Source: Massarina eburnea CBS 473.64 (lineage: Eukaryota; Ascomycota; Dothideomycetes; Pleosporales; Massarinaceae). Taken from it: 64,000 bases of DNA. The translations under genes and the position numbers were made by a program. The notes below the pieces were generated by a model. It did not search any database and was not told where the DNA came from. It saw nothing but the letters and a program-made list of their open reading frames with translations. The stretch covers positions 533,996 through 597,995 of the forward strand of contig MU006776.1 of NCBI GenBank assembly GCA_010093635.1, written 5' to 3'. Below, one piece after another: positions 47,077 to 58,162 of the stretch. Numbering within the stretch: the stretch's first letter is position 1; each line of letters begins with the position of its first letter.

Positions 47077-48255
47077 ATGTATTCAGCTGGAAAAGATGTC
47101 TTTGAGCGCTTCAAGCATTGCCTTCCCACGTCCCCAACCTACCACATCCGACGACATCCATATCCCCCGATCACAGCACGAATCATCAAGTACGGTCTTT
47201 TGGCAATATTCGTCATTCTCACAATTTCCATATGGAAGCGCCAAAGTGTGCTCCCTGCGGTAGGAGTCATTCAGCAACCCTCCCCGCTAAATTTGGACCA
47301 ACATGAGATTCTTCACATCCTCGAAGTCAATGGCAACCAAGACGAGTCAATCCCTTCATCGTTTCCGAAGTTTGGCAAATGCACAGCTTCATTCGGCGAC
47401 CCAGATCCTCCTTACGAAGCAGCTATCGCCTCGCACGACCTCCACAATCAGATCCATGGTTACCCACACTACGTTCTCCGGGAACATATGATTCGCGGTC
47501 TTTGGTCAAAACACGGGTGGATACTGACTGTTCTCGGCCAAGAGCTATCGAAACCCGAAGACCAGCGCTTGCAATGGCTGATGTGGCACGATCGCGACAC
47601 TGTCCTTATGAACCCGCAGATTCCTCTAGACATCTTCGTACCTCCAGGCTCCAACTTCAGCCATATCAATTTACTGGTTACGAATGACCGGAATGGGCTG
47701 AACAATGGGGTGTTCATGGTCAGGGTTGGGCAATGGGCGATGAAGCTGTTCGCAAGTATGCTAAGTATACGAGAATATCAACCGGAAATTGTGTTGAAGT
47801 ATACGGAACAGAGCGGGATGGAGGAAGCTATCAAGCGGGTAATTAATCACTTTGACTATCGCCGAAAATTACTGATGGTAGAACAGCCATGGTGGAACAG
47901 TAGTGTCGCCTATGTCCCTCAGCGCTGGTTCAACGGCTTCCCACCTGATGCCGACATCGATCATGACCATACACCCGCTCACTCTCGCCAGGGCTCTCTC
48001 CTTATACACTTCGCTTCTAATCGCGATGGTTTGCGCCCTGAGCGCATGGCAACCTGGGGTGCGGTGGCAAAGAACAGAGCTCCCGAGTGGGATAAAACGG
48101 TTGCAGAGACCAAATATATGGACGAGATCGCGGAGTACTGGGACAGGGTAGGCAAGGGAGAGTTATTTGAGAATATCAATAAGGATATTGGAAGACGGTC
48201 CTGGGGTGGGTCTGAGGATATCGGGACGAAGAAAAAAGCCCAAAGGACATCATAG
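47077..48255 (+). CDS. GT34-like (GMA12/MNN10-type) glycosyltransferase, 392 aa
   Basis: Single-exon type II membrane protein: cytosolic tail, one helix (IIKYGLLAIFVILTISIW, residues 36-53), stem, and a lumenal catalytic domain. HYVLREHMIRGLWSKHGWIL and LGQELSKPEDQRLQWLMW lead into HDRDTVLMNPQIPLDIF; Asp172-Arg-Asp174 is the metal/nucleotide-sugar DXD motif. Then INLLVTNDRNGLNNGVFMVR, QSGMEEAI and YVPQRWFNGFP complete the family pattern. Relatives add alpha-galactose or alpha-mannose to mannan-type glycans in the Golgi; the sugar used here cannot be told. It starts divergently from the Stealth gene and converges with the acyltransferase gene, consistent with a glycan pathway role. Confidence 0.87.
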   Translation: MYSAGKDVFERFKHCLPTSPTYHIRRHPYPPITARIIKYGLLAIFVILTISIWKRQSVLPAVGVIQQPSPLNLDQHEILHILEVNGNQDESIPSSFPKFGKCTASFGDPDPPYEAAIASHDLHNQIHGYPHYVLREHMIRGLWSKHGWILTVLGQELSKPEDQRLQWLMWHDRDTVLMNPQIPLDIFVPPGSNFSHINLLVTNDRNGLNNGVFMVRVGQWAMKLFASMLSIREYQPEIVLKYTEQSGMEEAIKRVINHFDYRRKLLMVEQPWWNSSVAYVPQRWFNGFPPDADIDHDHTPAHSRQGSLLIHFASNRDGLRPERMATWGAVAKNRAPEWDKTVAETKYMDEIAEYWDRVGKGELFENINKDIGRRSWGGSEDIGTKKKAQRTS

Positions 48256-49617
48256 GTCAGGAAGCAAAAGCCACCAGTGCCCCCCAATAAGCATGCGTAC
48301 TTTTTTTCAACAGAATTAATTGTGTCCCGATTGATCTCTTCCGTAGCGTACCTACTTTCATATCGGCTTATCTCTGCTATTTCTATTTGATCTGCCTTCA
48401 TACAACCTCACCACTTTTTGAAACGATTCGATACTCACCTAGCTACTCTGCCACTCGTCTGCCTTTCGGAAGTTTGAGCTTCCTTAATCTACCCCGCAAA
48501 CCCGAGCAGCCGTGATCAGCTTTCATGGGTTCCCGAAACTTCAATTGCACTAGAAGGTACCTAATTATAGGATGGTGGATTTGTGTGTCCCACATATCGC
48601 TATTCCGAGAGCCGCTCCAGTTTGACAGATGCTTACTTCGCCAAGCTGAATTGTCACTTCTCGATTAGTATTGATAAGCAACGTGATAGGAAGAAATCAT
48701 GAAAGCAGGCTTCTTGCCCCACTGTTATTGTATGAGTCTACAACTTCTTCAATCAGTATGTAAGAATATGTTTATCCTTCTCTTCCGACAAGTCCTGGAC
48801 TGCGGCAGAAATGGCGCTCGAATGAGGCTGTAACACGTCTCAAGCATCCGCATGCAAATCGCAGAACCAGGAATCTCTTGCAGGAACATTATTGGTGCGG
48901 CTCGCTATCTACTATCCAGTTTTCGTGCACCACCACGGAAGTCTTTTAAGTACGTTTAAAACAGTTATTTCGATTTGGTCTATCCATTGAGCCCATCTAA
49001 CTGACAAGCTAGCGAATGGTAATCAGGGCTTATTTACTGCTAACCACTTACTAATTCCCTATTGAGTCTTTGTGTTCATGATACTGTGAAGTGTTGAGAT
49101 TGCTGCGTACAGGCAGCTCAGCGCGCATGGGACGCTCCCACAGGTCTGCAGGAATATTCCATGAATGTACCAACATCAACTTGACACATGGCTTTTTGCC
49201 AAAATCAGACTGAAGAAAACGACGATGTTTCAGTGGCGCCACACTAGCGAGAGGAGCGTGATCTCCTGGGGCTGAACTGGTGTGGGTCACCAAGCGGCCT
49301 CGCGCCGTCGGATGTTTCACCGTACCGCGCCCACCTCCTAGGCCATAGATTGGCTGGACCTCCTGACGTTGGTCTGGACTCAGTTCGAGATGTCGGCTTT
49401 TGCGTGATGTGTAGATACCTAGTTGCAATGGCCAACGATGACGATGGCAAAAATGAGTGCACTAGAAAAGTATTGATTGTCGGTTTGTATTGGAATTCGG
49501 TTGAAGCCCTCTGCACAGCCCTCTGCACAACTCCCCCATCAGATCAAAACGCCATGCTAATATGCGATCGCTATGCTCAAAGGCCACATGCATATCAAAT
49601 GCACTAAAAAACAACCC
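48256..49617. other. Intergenic, 1.4 kb, convergent
   Basis: Lies between the 3' ends of the GT34-like and acyltransferase genes. Open frames at 49051-49428 and 49350-49607 overlap one another on opposite strands and lack features; no gene is supported. Confidence 0.55.
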
Positions 49618-51133
49618 TCAATAAGACCACTTTTCCTGCAATGATCTTCCAAAACGCACGCTGGGTGCATCTACCACTCTTGACATGATATCCGAGAGCC
49701 AAACTACGATGATCGCACTGATGGTGAACGCGAGGCCGATGCCAAATGCATATGTGAATGGTGTCTCGTTGCCCATGAAGCCCCAGAAGAACTCCACCAA
49801 AGGGTGGCCGACGACATGATTGACTGGTCCGTGGATGATGTACAAAGGAAATGAGATCTTGCCAAGATACATGGCAGTGCTGGTCAGGAACGGCTTGCGG
49901 AACCATTCACAACCGCATAGGGAGAAAAGGAACACAGCGGCACCCATGCGACGACACTGATCGCCAATAATTTGTCGTTGATCCTCCTCGCTGCTGAAGT
50001 CTGTAAAGGCGTTGCTGAGCGCGATGTATCCTGGTGAGGTTTCCGCTCCTTCATAAGGCCAGGAGAGCAAATGCAGGCCGATGTACAAAAGAACGCCCCA
50101 GAACACGGTCGGGCTATGATTCTCCTCGGATGATTTCTCAATCGATGGCAAGCGTTCGGCATTTTCAGCGCGAATCTGTAGAAACTCTGCCAACCCCATT
50201 CCGGCGATAAAAAGCGCAATATCTCCCTGGTTAACTTTCATGCAGTATGCAAAAAAGGCCGCAGTAAGCGTGACGCGTATACGAGGTCGTAGTTTGGAGA
50301 ATCCGGCAAGCGTGGCGAAAAGGACTATCGAGTATTGGAACTCCCGCTGGATAGTCCAAAGATGAAGATCGTACTTTGGAAACGTGTTCGTGAACGGGTT
50401 CAAGAGCTCTGCCATCACTCCAAGCCAGTCTTGAATTTGTTGCATATTCGAATCAAAGACTTCGAACTGCGCCTCGTTCACGCCTTCGAATGGCCAGTCC
50501 TGCGTCAACTCCCACGCGTAGTTGTAGAATCCCAGGCAGGTGGCGAGAATAACACAGAATTGGACGAAGAAGACGGGTATGTAGAGGCGCATTCCTCTTC
50601 GGAATATGGACGAGAACAATGTGTCGAAGAAACTTCCCCAACTCTTGCTCCGCGCCAGCTGTATAGGCTTCAATGATAGCGATATCCCGGAGAGTACCCA
50701 GAAAATCGCGACATTAGCCTGGCCAGCATAGGTCAAGCGTACTATGGGCAACTGGGTGAAGCCATAATTATTTCCTCCTCTATCCTCAGAACCATATCCG
50801 ACCAGCCATCTGAAGTTGAAACAGTGTTGGAAATGGAAGAGGAAGACGAAGAACGATGCGTATCCTCGGACACCATCGAGCCAGGATGTGGGATGGACCT
50901 TTCGCGGTTTTGGGCTCTGGCCAAAGAAGCTAGGTTTGAGGGTCGTGATGATCGATCGTCGGCATGTTTTACTTGCAATGGCTTCTAATGGCTTCCACAC
51001 TTTAGACAGGCCTATGTAAGTTGAGTGTATACCAATTTCATGATAGTAGTGTCTTACTAATTTCTTGCTTTTTCTCCTGCTCCGCTTGCAGAAGAGGGGC
51101 TTTATCAAGATTGATGTCGTTTGCTATAGCCAT
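49618..51133 (-). CDS. Membrane acyltransferase-3 family protein, 489 aa
   Basis: Exons 51058-51133 and 49618-51011, with a 46-nt intron (GTAAGA...CATAG, phase 1). The true start is MAIANDINLDKAPLLQAEQE, preceding the larger exon. Residues 70-75, LDGVRG, and the His in VFLFHF (His85) form the acyltransferase-3 signature. About ten hydrophobic helices follow, including VAIFWVLSGISLSL, PVFFVQFCVILATCLGF, VFWGVLLYIGLHLL, MGAAVFLFSLCGC and FGIGLAFTISAIIVVWLSDI. LGKISFPLYIIHGPV is the typical late helix. Members O-acylate carbohydrates, sterols or antibiotics using acyl-CoA. Next to two Golgi glycan enzymes, glycan O-acylation is the natural guess (inference); trichothecene-type or other small-molecule acylation is an alternative. 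Confidence 0.88.
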
Positions 51134-53824
51134 GTCGTCATAGATCCAACGCGCAAACGGAGTTGGTGGTATAAGCGGTGGAAGCGGTGAAAGCGGGAAA
51201 CCCCAAAAGCAAAACAAATGCTCTCCACTATAAGAACCAGTGAAAGAGAATAAAGAAAGAGTTAGGATAGAGCTTAATGAAAGACGTGGAGAAAGAGCGG
51301 CGCGGATTCGGGCATGACAGGTTTAAGCAAGTCCATTTGCGCCAAGGACCCCATGGTCAATTTTAGTCCATGACAACATCTTCCATACATGCACATGCTT
51401 CTGGCACCCAGGTTTCGGCGCTACAGCCTTTGGCCGGCGGCGTTTGGCAAAGGTGGGCCTCGAATGACCTCAGTGGCCTGAAAAACCCACCTGCGACCGA
51501 CGGATATAGACTAAAACGACCCCTGAATATCTCCAAATCATGTAGATCGTATTACTTTTCAGTGAAACAGGAACATCATTTGCTGCTGACGACATTTACA
51601 ATTCTCCCAACAAGTTTGGCTCACGGATACTCCGTGTTTGCATAACAATCGAGACGTTGTCGTCTTGCCGCTTCGCTAGAGTTCGTCCGGGATGCGGTTG
51701 GACCCATGTTGTGCCCTAAAAACCAATTGATTATTGTATGTCTGACTAAGAAAGGAATGGCTCTCTCCTTCTTTTTCAGGTACTAAAATATGGGGACGCG
51801 GGGTTGTTTTGATGAGGATGGCCGTGGTGGTGGCTGGCAAAGAGATTACGATTCCTTGGCATTCCAGCTCTCCTTCACTTGTTCGTTCGCTCTTTTCTTT
51901 CACCCTTCCCAACTGCACAACTATGGGAATTCCATCTCGCTACCATCAAGGCGTCACCCTTCTAGCCTTCGTCAAAATAATTCCTCCGTCAAATATCGTT
52001 CTGTTCCCCCGGCTCGCAACGAATACATTGCGGCGTTGCGTATGTCGGGAGCTTGGCGCACGGTAATTCGGCATCCTACCAAGTATTTCCACGATCTTTC
52101 CTCTTTTCACTCGCGATTATCCTCTAGTTATCTCAAATCGCTCCACTTCTGCCCTGTAGGTATACGCGTAATACATCGGGTGATCCGATATCCCCAATCT
52201 CGCTGGGGTTGATTGCGAAAAATGTATTACTGTAGAAGATTTTGATGGACACCAACCCCCTCCCCTAAAGTCTGCATGTAAACAAATGTCATCGCGGATG
52301 TTGGGTTAATTTTAGTATTGGTGAGGCGCAGCGTAATTCATGGACGCAAAGAATTATCTGCGAGCATCTCTTTGACTTGATGCATCACGTTTTTTCTTTC
52401 CATATGAGAATGACCTTCCTACTCATTAGCGACATACCAATCTACGTGTAGATATACATGAAACGGGCGCGCCCGTCAAGGTTATTTAGCGTACTATCCA
52501 GAATCCAGGGCCTTGGAGTGGGCCGGCTAGCTATGGTTGAAACTACCTTACGGTACTTAATGACGAAAGGTCTACATGTCGACCGCAGACTACCTATAAA
52601 GACCTCTACGAACAACAATATCCTAAAAGTCCCAAACAATTTTCGATGCAAACCATGCAAGCAAGTTCGTGGCAAGACCATTCGAATGGAGAAGGTACAG
52701 TATGGACACATACTGCTTGGCCATTCTAGTGTGTAGATGGATCGGAAACCTGTATCAAAGTACTATACAAGAAAACGAAACGTTTAAAATAGGAAGACCC
52801 CTCACATCTTGAACCTCGAACATTTATTTCCTTCAAGTATTTACGTAATCATCGTGTATTTTTCAATTTAGATATGCAATGGTCAACCAGAGGCTATATC
52901 GTATCGACAATGCCCATGAAGAGTTTCCGGTCAACCAGATTCTAGGATCTAAGCTATTTGGCTATAAACTACTCAAGAGTCAGTGTTCTAAGATTACAAA
53001 ACGGCTTAATTTCTACTATCCATTAGAGCTTACTGAGGTGAAGACAGGCCCTGCAGACATCAGAAGAAGAAATATTACAAGCATTTAACTTAAATGCAGT
53101 AGCAGGCTAATGTTCGTAATAAGTGTGAGAAAGCTAAAGCTGTTGTGATGGTTATTTTGCATCTCTCTCGGGGTTCTATACTTGTGTTCTTTCACATACG
53201 TCTATTCATGAATTAACATGCGGGTCTGCCGATTAGCCTGGCTCCATGGGGAGGGTATCGGAAGCGCAGCATAAGGACTCAGGAGCGCAGCTTCGTGTAG
53301 AGGAATTAATAGGGTTTTAAGGTTAAGGTTAGTTCTCAGGGTTAGGGTAGTGGGCTCTCCTGCTAAGCTGAGCTCCAGATACTCTCCCGGATCTAAGGTA
53401 TAGACTTCAGCCTTGCATAACAACATCGCACAAGTACTCTCCAAAAACTGCGCTCTCTTTCGGCCAGTAATTAGGTTCTAGAGTCGGGCCTGGACATATG
53501 CATTGGAGCAACAGGTGGACTCGGAAATTTCTAGACCATAACCCCCCCTCCGTTAAGATTGCTAACACTAACACACCGGGGAGGATTAATTACATATCTA
53601 GTGCACTCGGTGCCATAGACTATTACTAAGTTCTTAGACGCCCAGGAAATAGATATGCTTTTCCAAAATGTACCGCGTCGTTCGCTGCCATATGCCTGCC
53701 TTACGGGTTCATGCATATTGTAACGTTATCGAGAAATTGAAATTATCCATCTACCTGTTGTTAGAGCGTACAATATACTGTTTTTAGGGGGTTTCGGTCA
53801 ACTTAAGGTTAAGGCGTGTCTTTT
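51134..53824. other. Intergenic, 2.7 kb, possible degenerate relics
   Basis: No supportable gene. From about 52.2 kb onward the sequence looks richer in A and T and frames are short and broken, compatible with decayed elements. Telomere-like strings appear at 53311-53350. Confidence 0.55.
53311..53350. repeat. Degenerate telomere-like strings
   Basis: GGTTAAGGTTAG followed nearby by AGGGTTAGGGTAG. Only one or two units match the fungal TTAGGG telomere repeat, so this could be chance or an interstitial relic. Confidence 0.3.
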
Positions 53825-55970
53825 TTAGTTAACTGAACTATACAGTTCCTCCTTCCAGTATTTCAAGAGTTTAGACATGTCCTCCGGAATAACTCTGCCA
53901 ATATCCTTGACCTCGACCGTTTTTTCCACTGTGAACATCTTTGAGTACTGTAAACGCGAGAACGGTGACATTATCATACCCTGTTCAGCGGGTGTGATGG
54001 CAATTGGATATTTTCTTAACCCAGACTCGCGCTCACCAGTTACATAAGATGGTTCAGTACCTGTTAGATAAACGGCCGAGTGCTCGGAAGGTATGACACC
54101 GGGCTTTGCAGTGCCCTTTCCGGAATAAGTTGAGATGGCACTGTTCTTCAAATTAGCTATAGCATTCTCCAAAAAATCCTATTAGACCCACCACGCATAC
54201 ACAAAGTCGGGCTTAGTTGCTGAAACGATAACGAATCGACGGATCTGACTAAACGCACGTTCTCTGTATCTTAAGACACTGAAAGCATCATTGTCGTTGT
54301 TACGTCGCGCTAGAGTATCCGAGGCGGCTTCGGAATAAAGCATTGCAAACACCTAGTAGAGTATATTCAGTCATACATATACTAGTCATAATTTCTTAGC
54401 TAAAGCTTACTCTACCCTTAACGAAGAACTGGCGGGCTTTATATCCCAGCCTTATACTGTAACCTATATCGAAAATCAGCAATCGCTTGTAATCTAAGCA
54501 ACAGCACTGACTGGGATCGAGACTCTCATATAACTCCTCTTCGGTTTGTAGTCTTTCAGGGGCCAAGTTACTAAACAAGTTTTAAAAGAGACTACGTCTG
54601 TTGTGGTGCAAGTACTAACATGGTTGCTGTGTGAGGAATCATATCCTGTAGGGCTTGGTGGGATGAAGAACGCCTTCGTAGTTCTCGACTGAGACGGATT
54701 TAGTGTGATGTCATGTATTTCTTAGAACTTACGGTGTTGGAACTGTTGGAGCGAGTCCGCTCGGAAGTGATTGATCGTGAGCCAGCATAGCATTCGGCGT
54801 TAGGAACGAACTAGTCAGGCTCGCGTTCGGCGTTTGAGATATAGGCGCTGAGAATGATACAGAACGTCCCTCTTTCAGGTTGACATCAGCAGCTTTGATA
54901 GGTAGTACTGAACTTTTTGCGGATTGCGACGCTCCATCTTCAGTCGATTTTGATAACAGACACTGGCTGCACAGATAGCCAGGCAAATCCCATATCTTAG
55001 ATAAAGTCTGAAGATTAGTCGATCGGTTCGATTGCTCGCTTTGTGTGATCTATATGCAGATTGCCGACATGTTGCCAAGATAGTTTGCTGACGACCTAGA
55101 CATTCCGATGTCTTCGACGCCGAGGAGAGCATGAAGGCTATCTAACTCTTCGCCGAAGCAAAGCCCTTGGGACAACACCAGTTTTGGATACATCACCGAA
55201 AGCATATCGATATATACACACCCCAAGGAAAAAACGTCCGAGAGCGAATTTCGACGTTCATGATTCAGCACTTCCGGAGCTGAGTACCTTCGAGTCCAGA
55301 ATTGAGGCTTGCCGGCAGTTGTGCTACTGTTACTGGACTTGCTAGAGTCTAGCGAATATCCAAAGTCCGTGTAGAGAACCATACCACGATCTACCAGTAT
55401 TTTTTGGGGGTTTACATCCTTGTGCCGTATTTTGGATCGATGTATAAATGCCAATCCACCTGTCAAGCAGCCAAAAGCCCGTTGAAGAACCTCGAGTTTT
55501 CTTTGGTCTATTCTTTGACGGCGGCTGATCACCTCGCTATCTTCGATCTCGTCTCGAATGTGATCCAAAAAGCCACCCAAGTCTCCTTCATCAGCTACCG
55601 GTTCTATGATTAGAGAAAAGTCTCGTTTAGAAGCGGAGGTAGCGAACATGCGGACGATGTGACGATGGCGTGGAAGGCTGCGGAGGATGCTCTTCTCGTT
55701 TCGGAACGTGTGTTGTTCATTGAATTTTATTGTCTTTCGAGCGTAAACGGCCCCCGTATGGGTATCCTCCACTTCCTCTACGAGCCCGCTTCCACCATAA
55801 CCTAGATGCCGTACAGGCCGAAGCGGGAGTTTATCGTGTGGACCTAGATAGTAATCCCTCCCTTCTTCGATGACGATTATCCGAGGAGAAATGATCTGGG
55901 GAATTGCGTCCTGTGATGATTGGATGTTTAGGCTTGAATTGGGAGGGATTGCGTCGCCGGTGGCATTCAT
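53825..55970 (-). pseudogene. Protein kinase fused to C-terminal DUF6590 domain; in-frame TAG, degenerate catalytic loop
   Basis: Exons 54733-55970, 54512-54570, 54411-54463, 54192-54352 and 53825-54140 sum to 609 codons in phase. Start is ATG at 55970. Kinase features: HLGYGGSGLVEEV (Gly loop, 57-62), YARKT (Lys79), IRHKDVNPQKIL (catalytic loop, Asp185), YTDFGYS (DFG 202-204), YSAPEVL. In the loop the usual Lys and Asn are exchanged (Asn187, Lys190). Codon 307 (55050-55052) is TAG; after it the frame continues as TLSKIWDLPGYLCSQC, a typical tail of this kinase type. The C-terminal 160 residues are a DUF6590 domain (SYSIRLGYKARQFFVKGRVF, FSQIRRFVIV, EHSAVYLTGTEPS, VKDIGRVIPEDMSKLL). Either a decaying gene, a truncated kinase, or a 63-69-nt weak-donor intron hides the TAG. 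Confidence 0.7.
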
Positions 55971-56849
55971 TGTAGCAGTTTTAGGTAACAAATCCAAGAT
56001 GTATGTGGGTAAGCATGCAGATTTCGATGTGGAAAGAACAGTTAGGCGAAGGAAAAAAGGAGAGAGGAAGAAAGGTTGGGCATCAGGCCGACGATTATCT
56101 CTCGAGTGGCAGCCTGAAAGGTGGCTTGGTGATAGCTGCAGCTACTGCATATTGGCCTTTGATGATTGGCCCACCTGAGAAATCGAGCAAATCTTCACCG
56201 GTATTTACTTCGTCGTGGTCGTGTCGACTTCTCACTCACGAAATAGTGCGAAATTGAAACCTTTTCACGGGGAAGAGGAATCATAGCCTTTAGGGTGACG
56301 CCAGCCGCTATGATGTCTGCTAGAAACAAGCCCTGCATATTTTCTCAAGAGCGTAAAACGGATCTATATTAGGTTAAGGGGAGATTTATTCGGTCATTCC
56401 TTCGCGAAGGCTATCCTAGAGTTCCCATTATCATTAAAGGTAATCCATCGCTGTTGAGAAATGCGGTCGTGTTCATAATATTTCTTGCGACATTAGAACC
56501 TCAACGCCACTGTGTTTTACTCAGCATTAGGCTTCTAGCATCAAATAAATATAATTTTGAATCATCATAAGCTATTATCCAGGCTACGTGTTAGTTATGT
56601 GATTATGTTCTCTTGACGCCATTATAGTAATTGTTCTATACCTAACATTATGCTACATTGTTGTATAGAAGCTTAGTATAGGCTATCGGAAGCATAGTGT
56701 AATCATACTGGTATTGTACTTTGTTGTTGATACCACACAATGCTGCCAACCAAAGGATGTAACATTGTGAATACTTCCATATATAAACACAGATACTTCC
56801 ACTCTTATCATACAGTTAACACACATCTAAAGTACCACAGAATCAAACC
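55971..56849. promoter_or_regulatory. Divergent intergenic region, 0.88 kb
   Basis: Lies between the starts of the kinase-DUF6590 gene and the 56850 gene. It appears AT-rich from about 56.3 kb; contains the TATA element listed separately. No gene. Confidence 0.5.
56780..56787 (+). promoter_or_regulatory. TATA-box-like element
   Basis: TATATAAA about 63 bp upstream of the ATG at 56850, with a pyrimidine/CA-rich leader between; a sensible core promoter position for a fungal gene. Confidence 0.5.
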
Positions 56850-57539
56850 ATGGATACGAACTCACAAGTTCCGCATGAACCAGAAGCGCTTGCTGCGGAA
56901 GTAGCTGAACACCAAGATTTTCTGCGAAAATCTGGCGAATGGGTTCAGGGGGTTTATAAAGCTGTTCAAGAAACTGAGGATGAATATCGGCTTCTCGGCA
57001 TGAAGTACCACACAGTGAACGAACGTGGTCGGAATCCAGAGTACTTTCCGGGCGGTGAACTCCAGCGTCTCAAGCGAGCCTTTGAAATGGAGTCTGATGA
57101 CGAGTACAACGCCTATTTTGCCCATCATCATTCTTTGAGTCAGGTTTTGGACACTATCCGTAGCGAAATTCGCCTCAATGGGACACACCAGGAGCTGATG
57201 GAGCGTGTTCAGAATATCAAACAAACGCGTGATAGGTATAATACTCTCATGGAAACAGTCCGTCATGAGGCTTTGACACTCAAGAAAGATTTTGATATCT
57301 TCGTCAGTACCGCTTGCTTTCTGATTGCCTTCTCAGATCACTCGGATGAGCTTTGGTGGATTCCAATTGACGATCTGCCTCGGCGTACGGAGACAGATGA
57401 GGAGCCAGAGGAGTGGAAGAAGCTTTGCGCATGGATTTGGTGCCTACCAGAGGTCAAACGGGCCGCAAAATGTGGTATATCCGTGCATGAGTCTGCGAAG
57501 ATCATGTTGCGCAAGCATTATAGTGGTGATAAACAGTAA
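56850..57539 (+). CDS. Hypothetical coiled-coil protein, 229 aa
   Basis: Single-exon gene with a good start context (AAACCATGG) and an upstream TATA element. I do not recognise the family. Residues 10-160 are helical and charged with heptad-like spacing (GEWVQGVYKAVQETEDEYRL, ELMERVQNIKQTRDRYNTLM), predicting coiled coil. The C-terminal third is more globular and Trp-rich: DELWWIPIDDLPRR, EEWKKLCAWIWCLPEVKRA, then GISVHESAKIMLRKHY. There is no signal peptide or membrane helix. It lies between the kinase-DUF6590 gene and a second coiled-coil gene. Confidence 0.75.
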   Translation: MDTNSQVPHEPEALAAEVAEHQDFLRKSGEWVQGVYKAVQETEDEYRLLGMKYHTVNERGRNPEYFPGGELQRLKRAFEMESDDEYNAYFAHHHSLSQVLDTIRSEIRLNGTHQELMERVQNIKQTRDRYNTLMETVRHEALTLKKDFDIFVSTACFLIAFSDHSDELWWIPIDDLPRRTETDEEPEEWKKLCAWIWCLPEVKRAAKCGISVHESAKIMLRKHYSGDKQ

Positions 57540-57737
57540 ATGGCCGCTTACTGAGTTTAGACTGACATATGCGTGGTCATGATCTTGCTCTAGCCTGTAC
57601 ATCTTATGCAGGCTGTCTTCAAATTAATCAATATGGTTCGTGAACCCTTTATGGGCATCTGCACATGATGCCCATAACAATATACATCTACATTTCTTCA
57701 ACATTTGACCTGTCCCCTAATCTCCTCTACGTTGATA

Positions 57738-58004
57738 TTAGAGCACGTAATTATTCATCTCGTTACGGAAGCAGCTCTCATTTGATCCTGCAGTTGCAAT
57801 CTTGAGATCCTGGGCCTCAACATTAGTCCAAAGCCTCTTCGTTATCACCTGTTGGTTGCCTAGAACATAGAACAAGGCAACTTCAGGGATAAACACTCTA
57901 GGTCCGAGGAGGTGTTCTGTGCGAATACCAGCCTTGTCAAGTACGCCCTTTACCACACACCAAAATCTTCTCGCATGACGCTTGCTGTACCTCCGATTAT
58001 CCAA
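57738..58004 (-). pseudogene. Possible protein-coding remnant without a start codon
   Basis: An 88-codon open frame lacking an ATG at its 5' end. Its translation looks protein-like: RRFWCVVKGVLDKAGIRTE, LLGPRVFIPEVALFYVLG and RLWTNVEAQDLKIATAG. No upstream exon with a workable splice pair was found. It may be the tail of a broken gene or chance. Confidence 0.3.
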
Positions 58005-58134
58005 TCCTATCGAACTTCCATCCTGAGCTCACTTCCCGTGACTCAGCAGTCTAGCAATCAAATGCGAGTCTTTGAGCCTCACCCGTCTTTGATTGGTTAC
58101 TTCGCCTTTTGCCTGTCGGAAGGCAATACACCGT

Positions 58135-58162
58135 GTTAGTGTTAGTGTTAGTGTTAGTGTTA
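58135..58162. repeat. (GTTAGT)4 repeat flanked by CCGTGTT/AACACGG
   Basis: Four exact GTTAGT units and a partial fifth, bracketed by CCGTGTT (58131) and its inverse AACACGG (58168-58174). Telomere-like in shape but not the TTAGGG unit. Confidence 0.8.

Noticed and set aside
51790..52212. 140-codon plus-strand frame
   Set aside because: Composition is random, contains many rare patterns, and overlaps a second frame of similar length in another phase.
54620..54645. Possible 26-nt micro-exon inside the kinase-DUF6590 gene
   Set aside because: It breaks phase (creates a stop); a single 162-nt intron from 54732 to 54571 joins the flanking exons cleanly.
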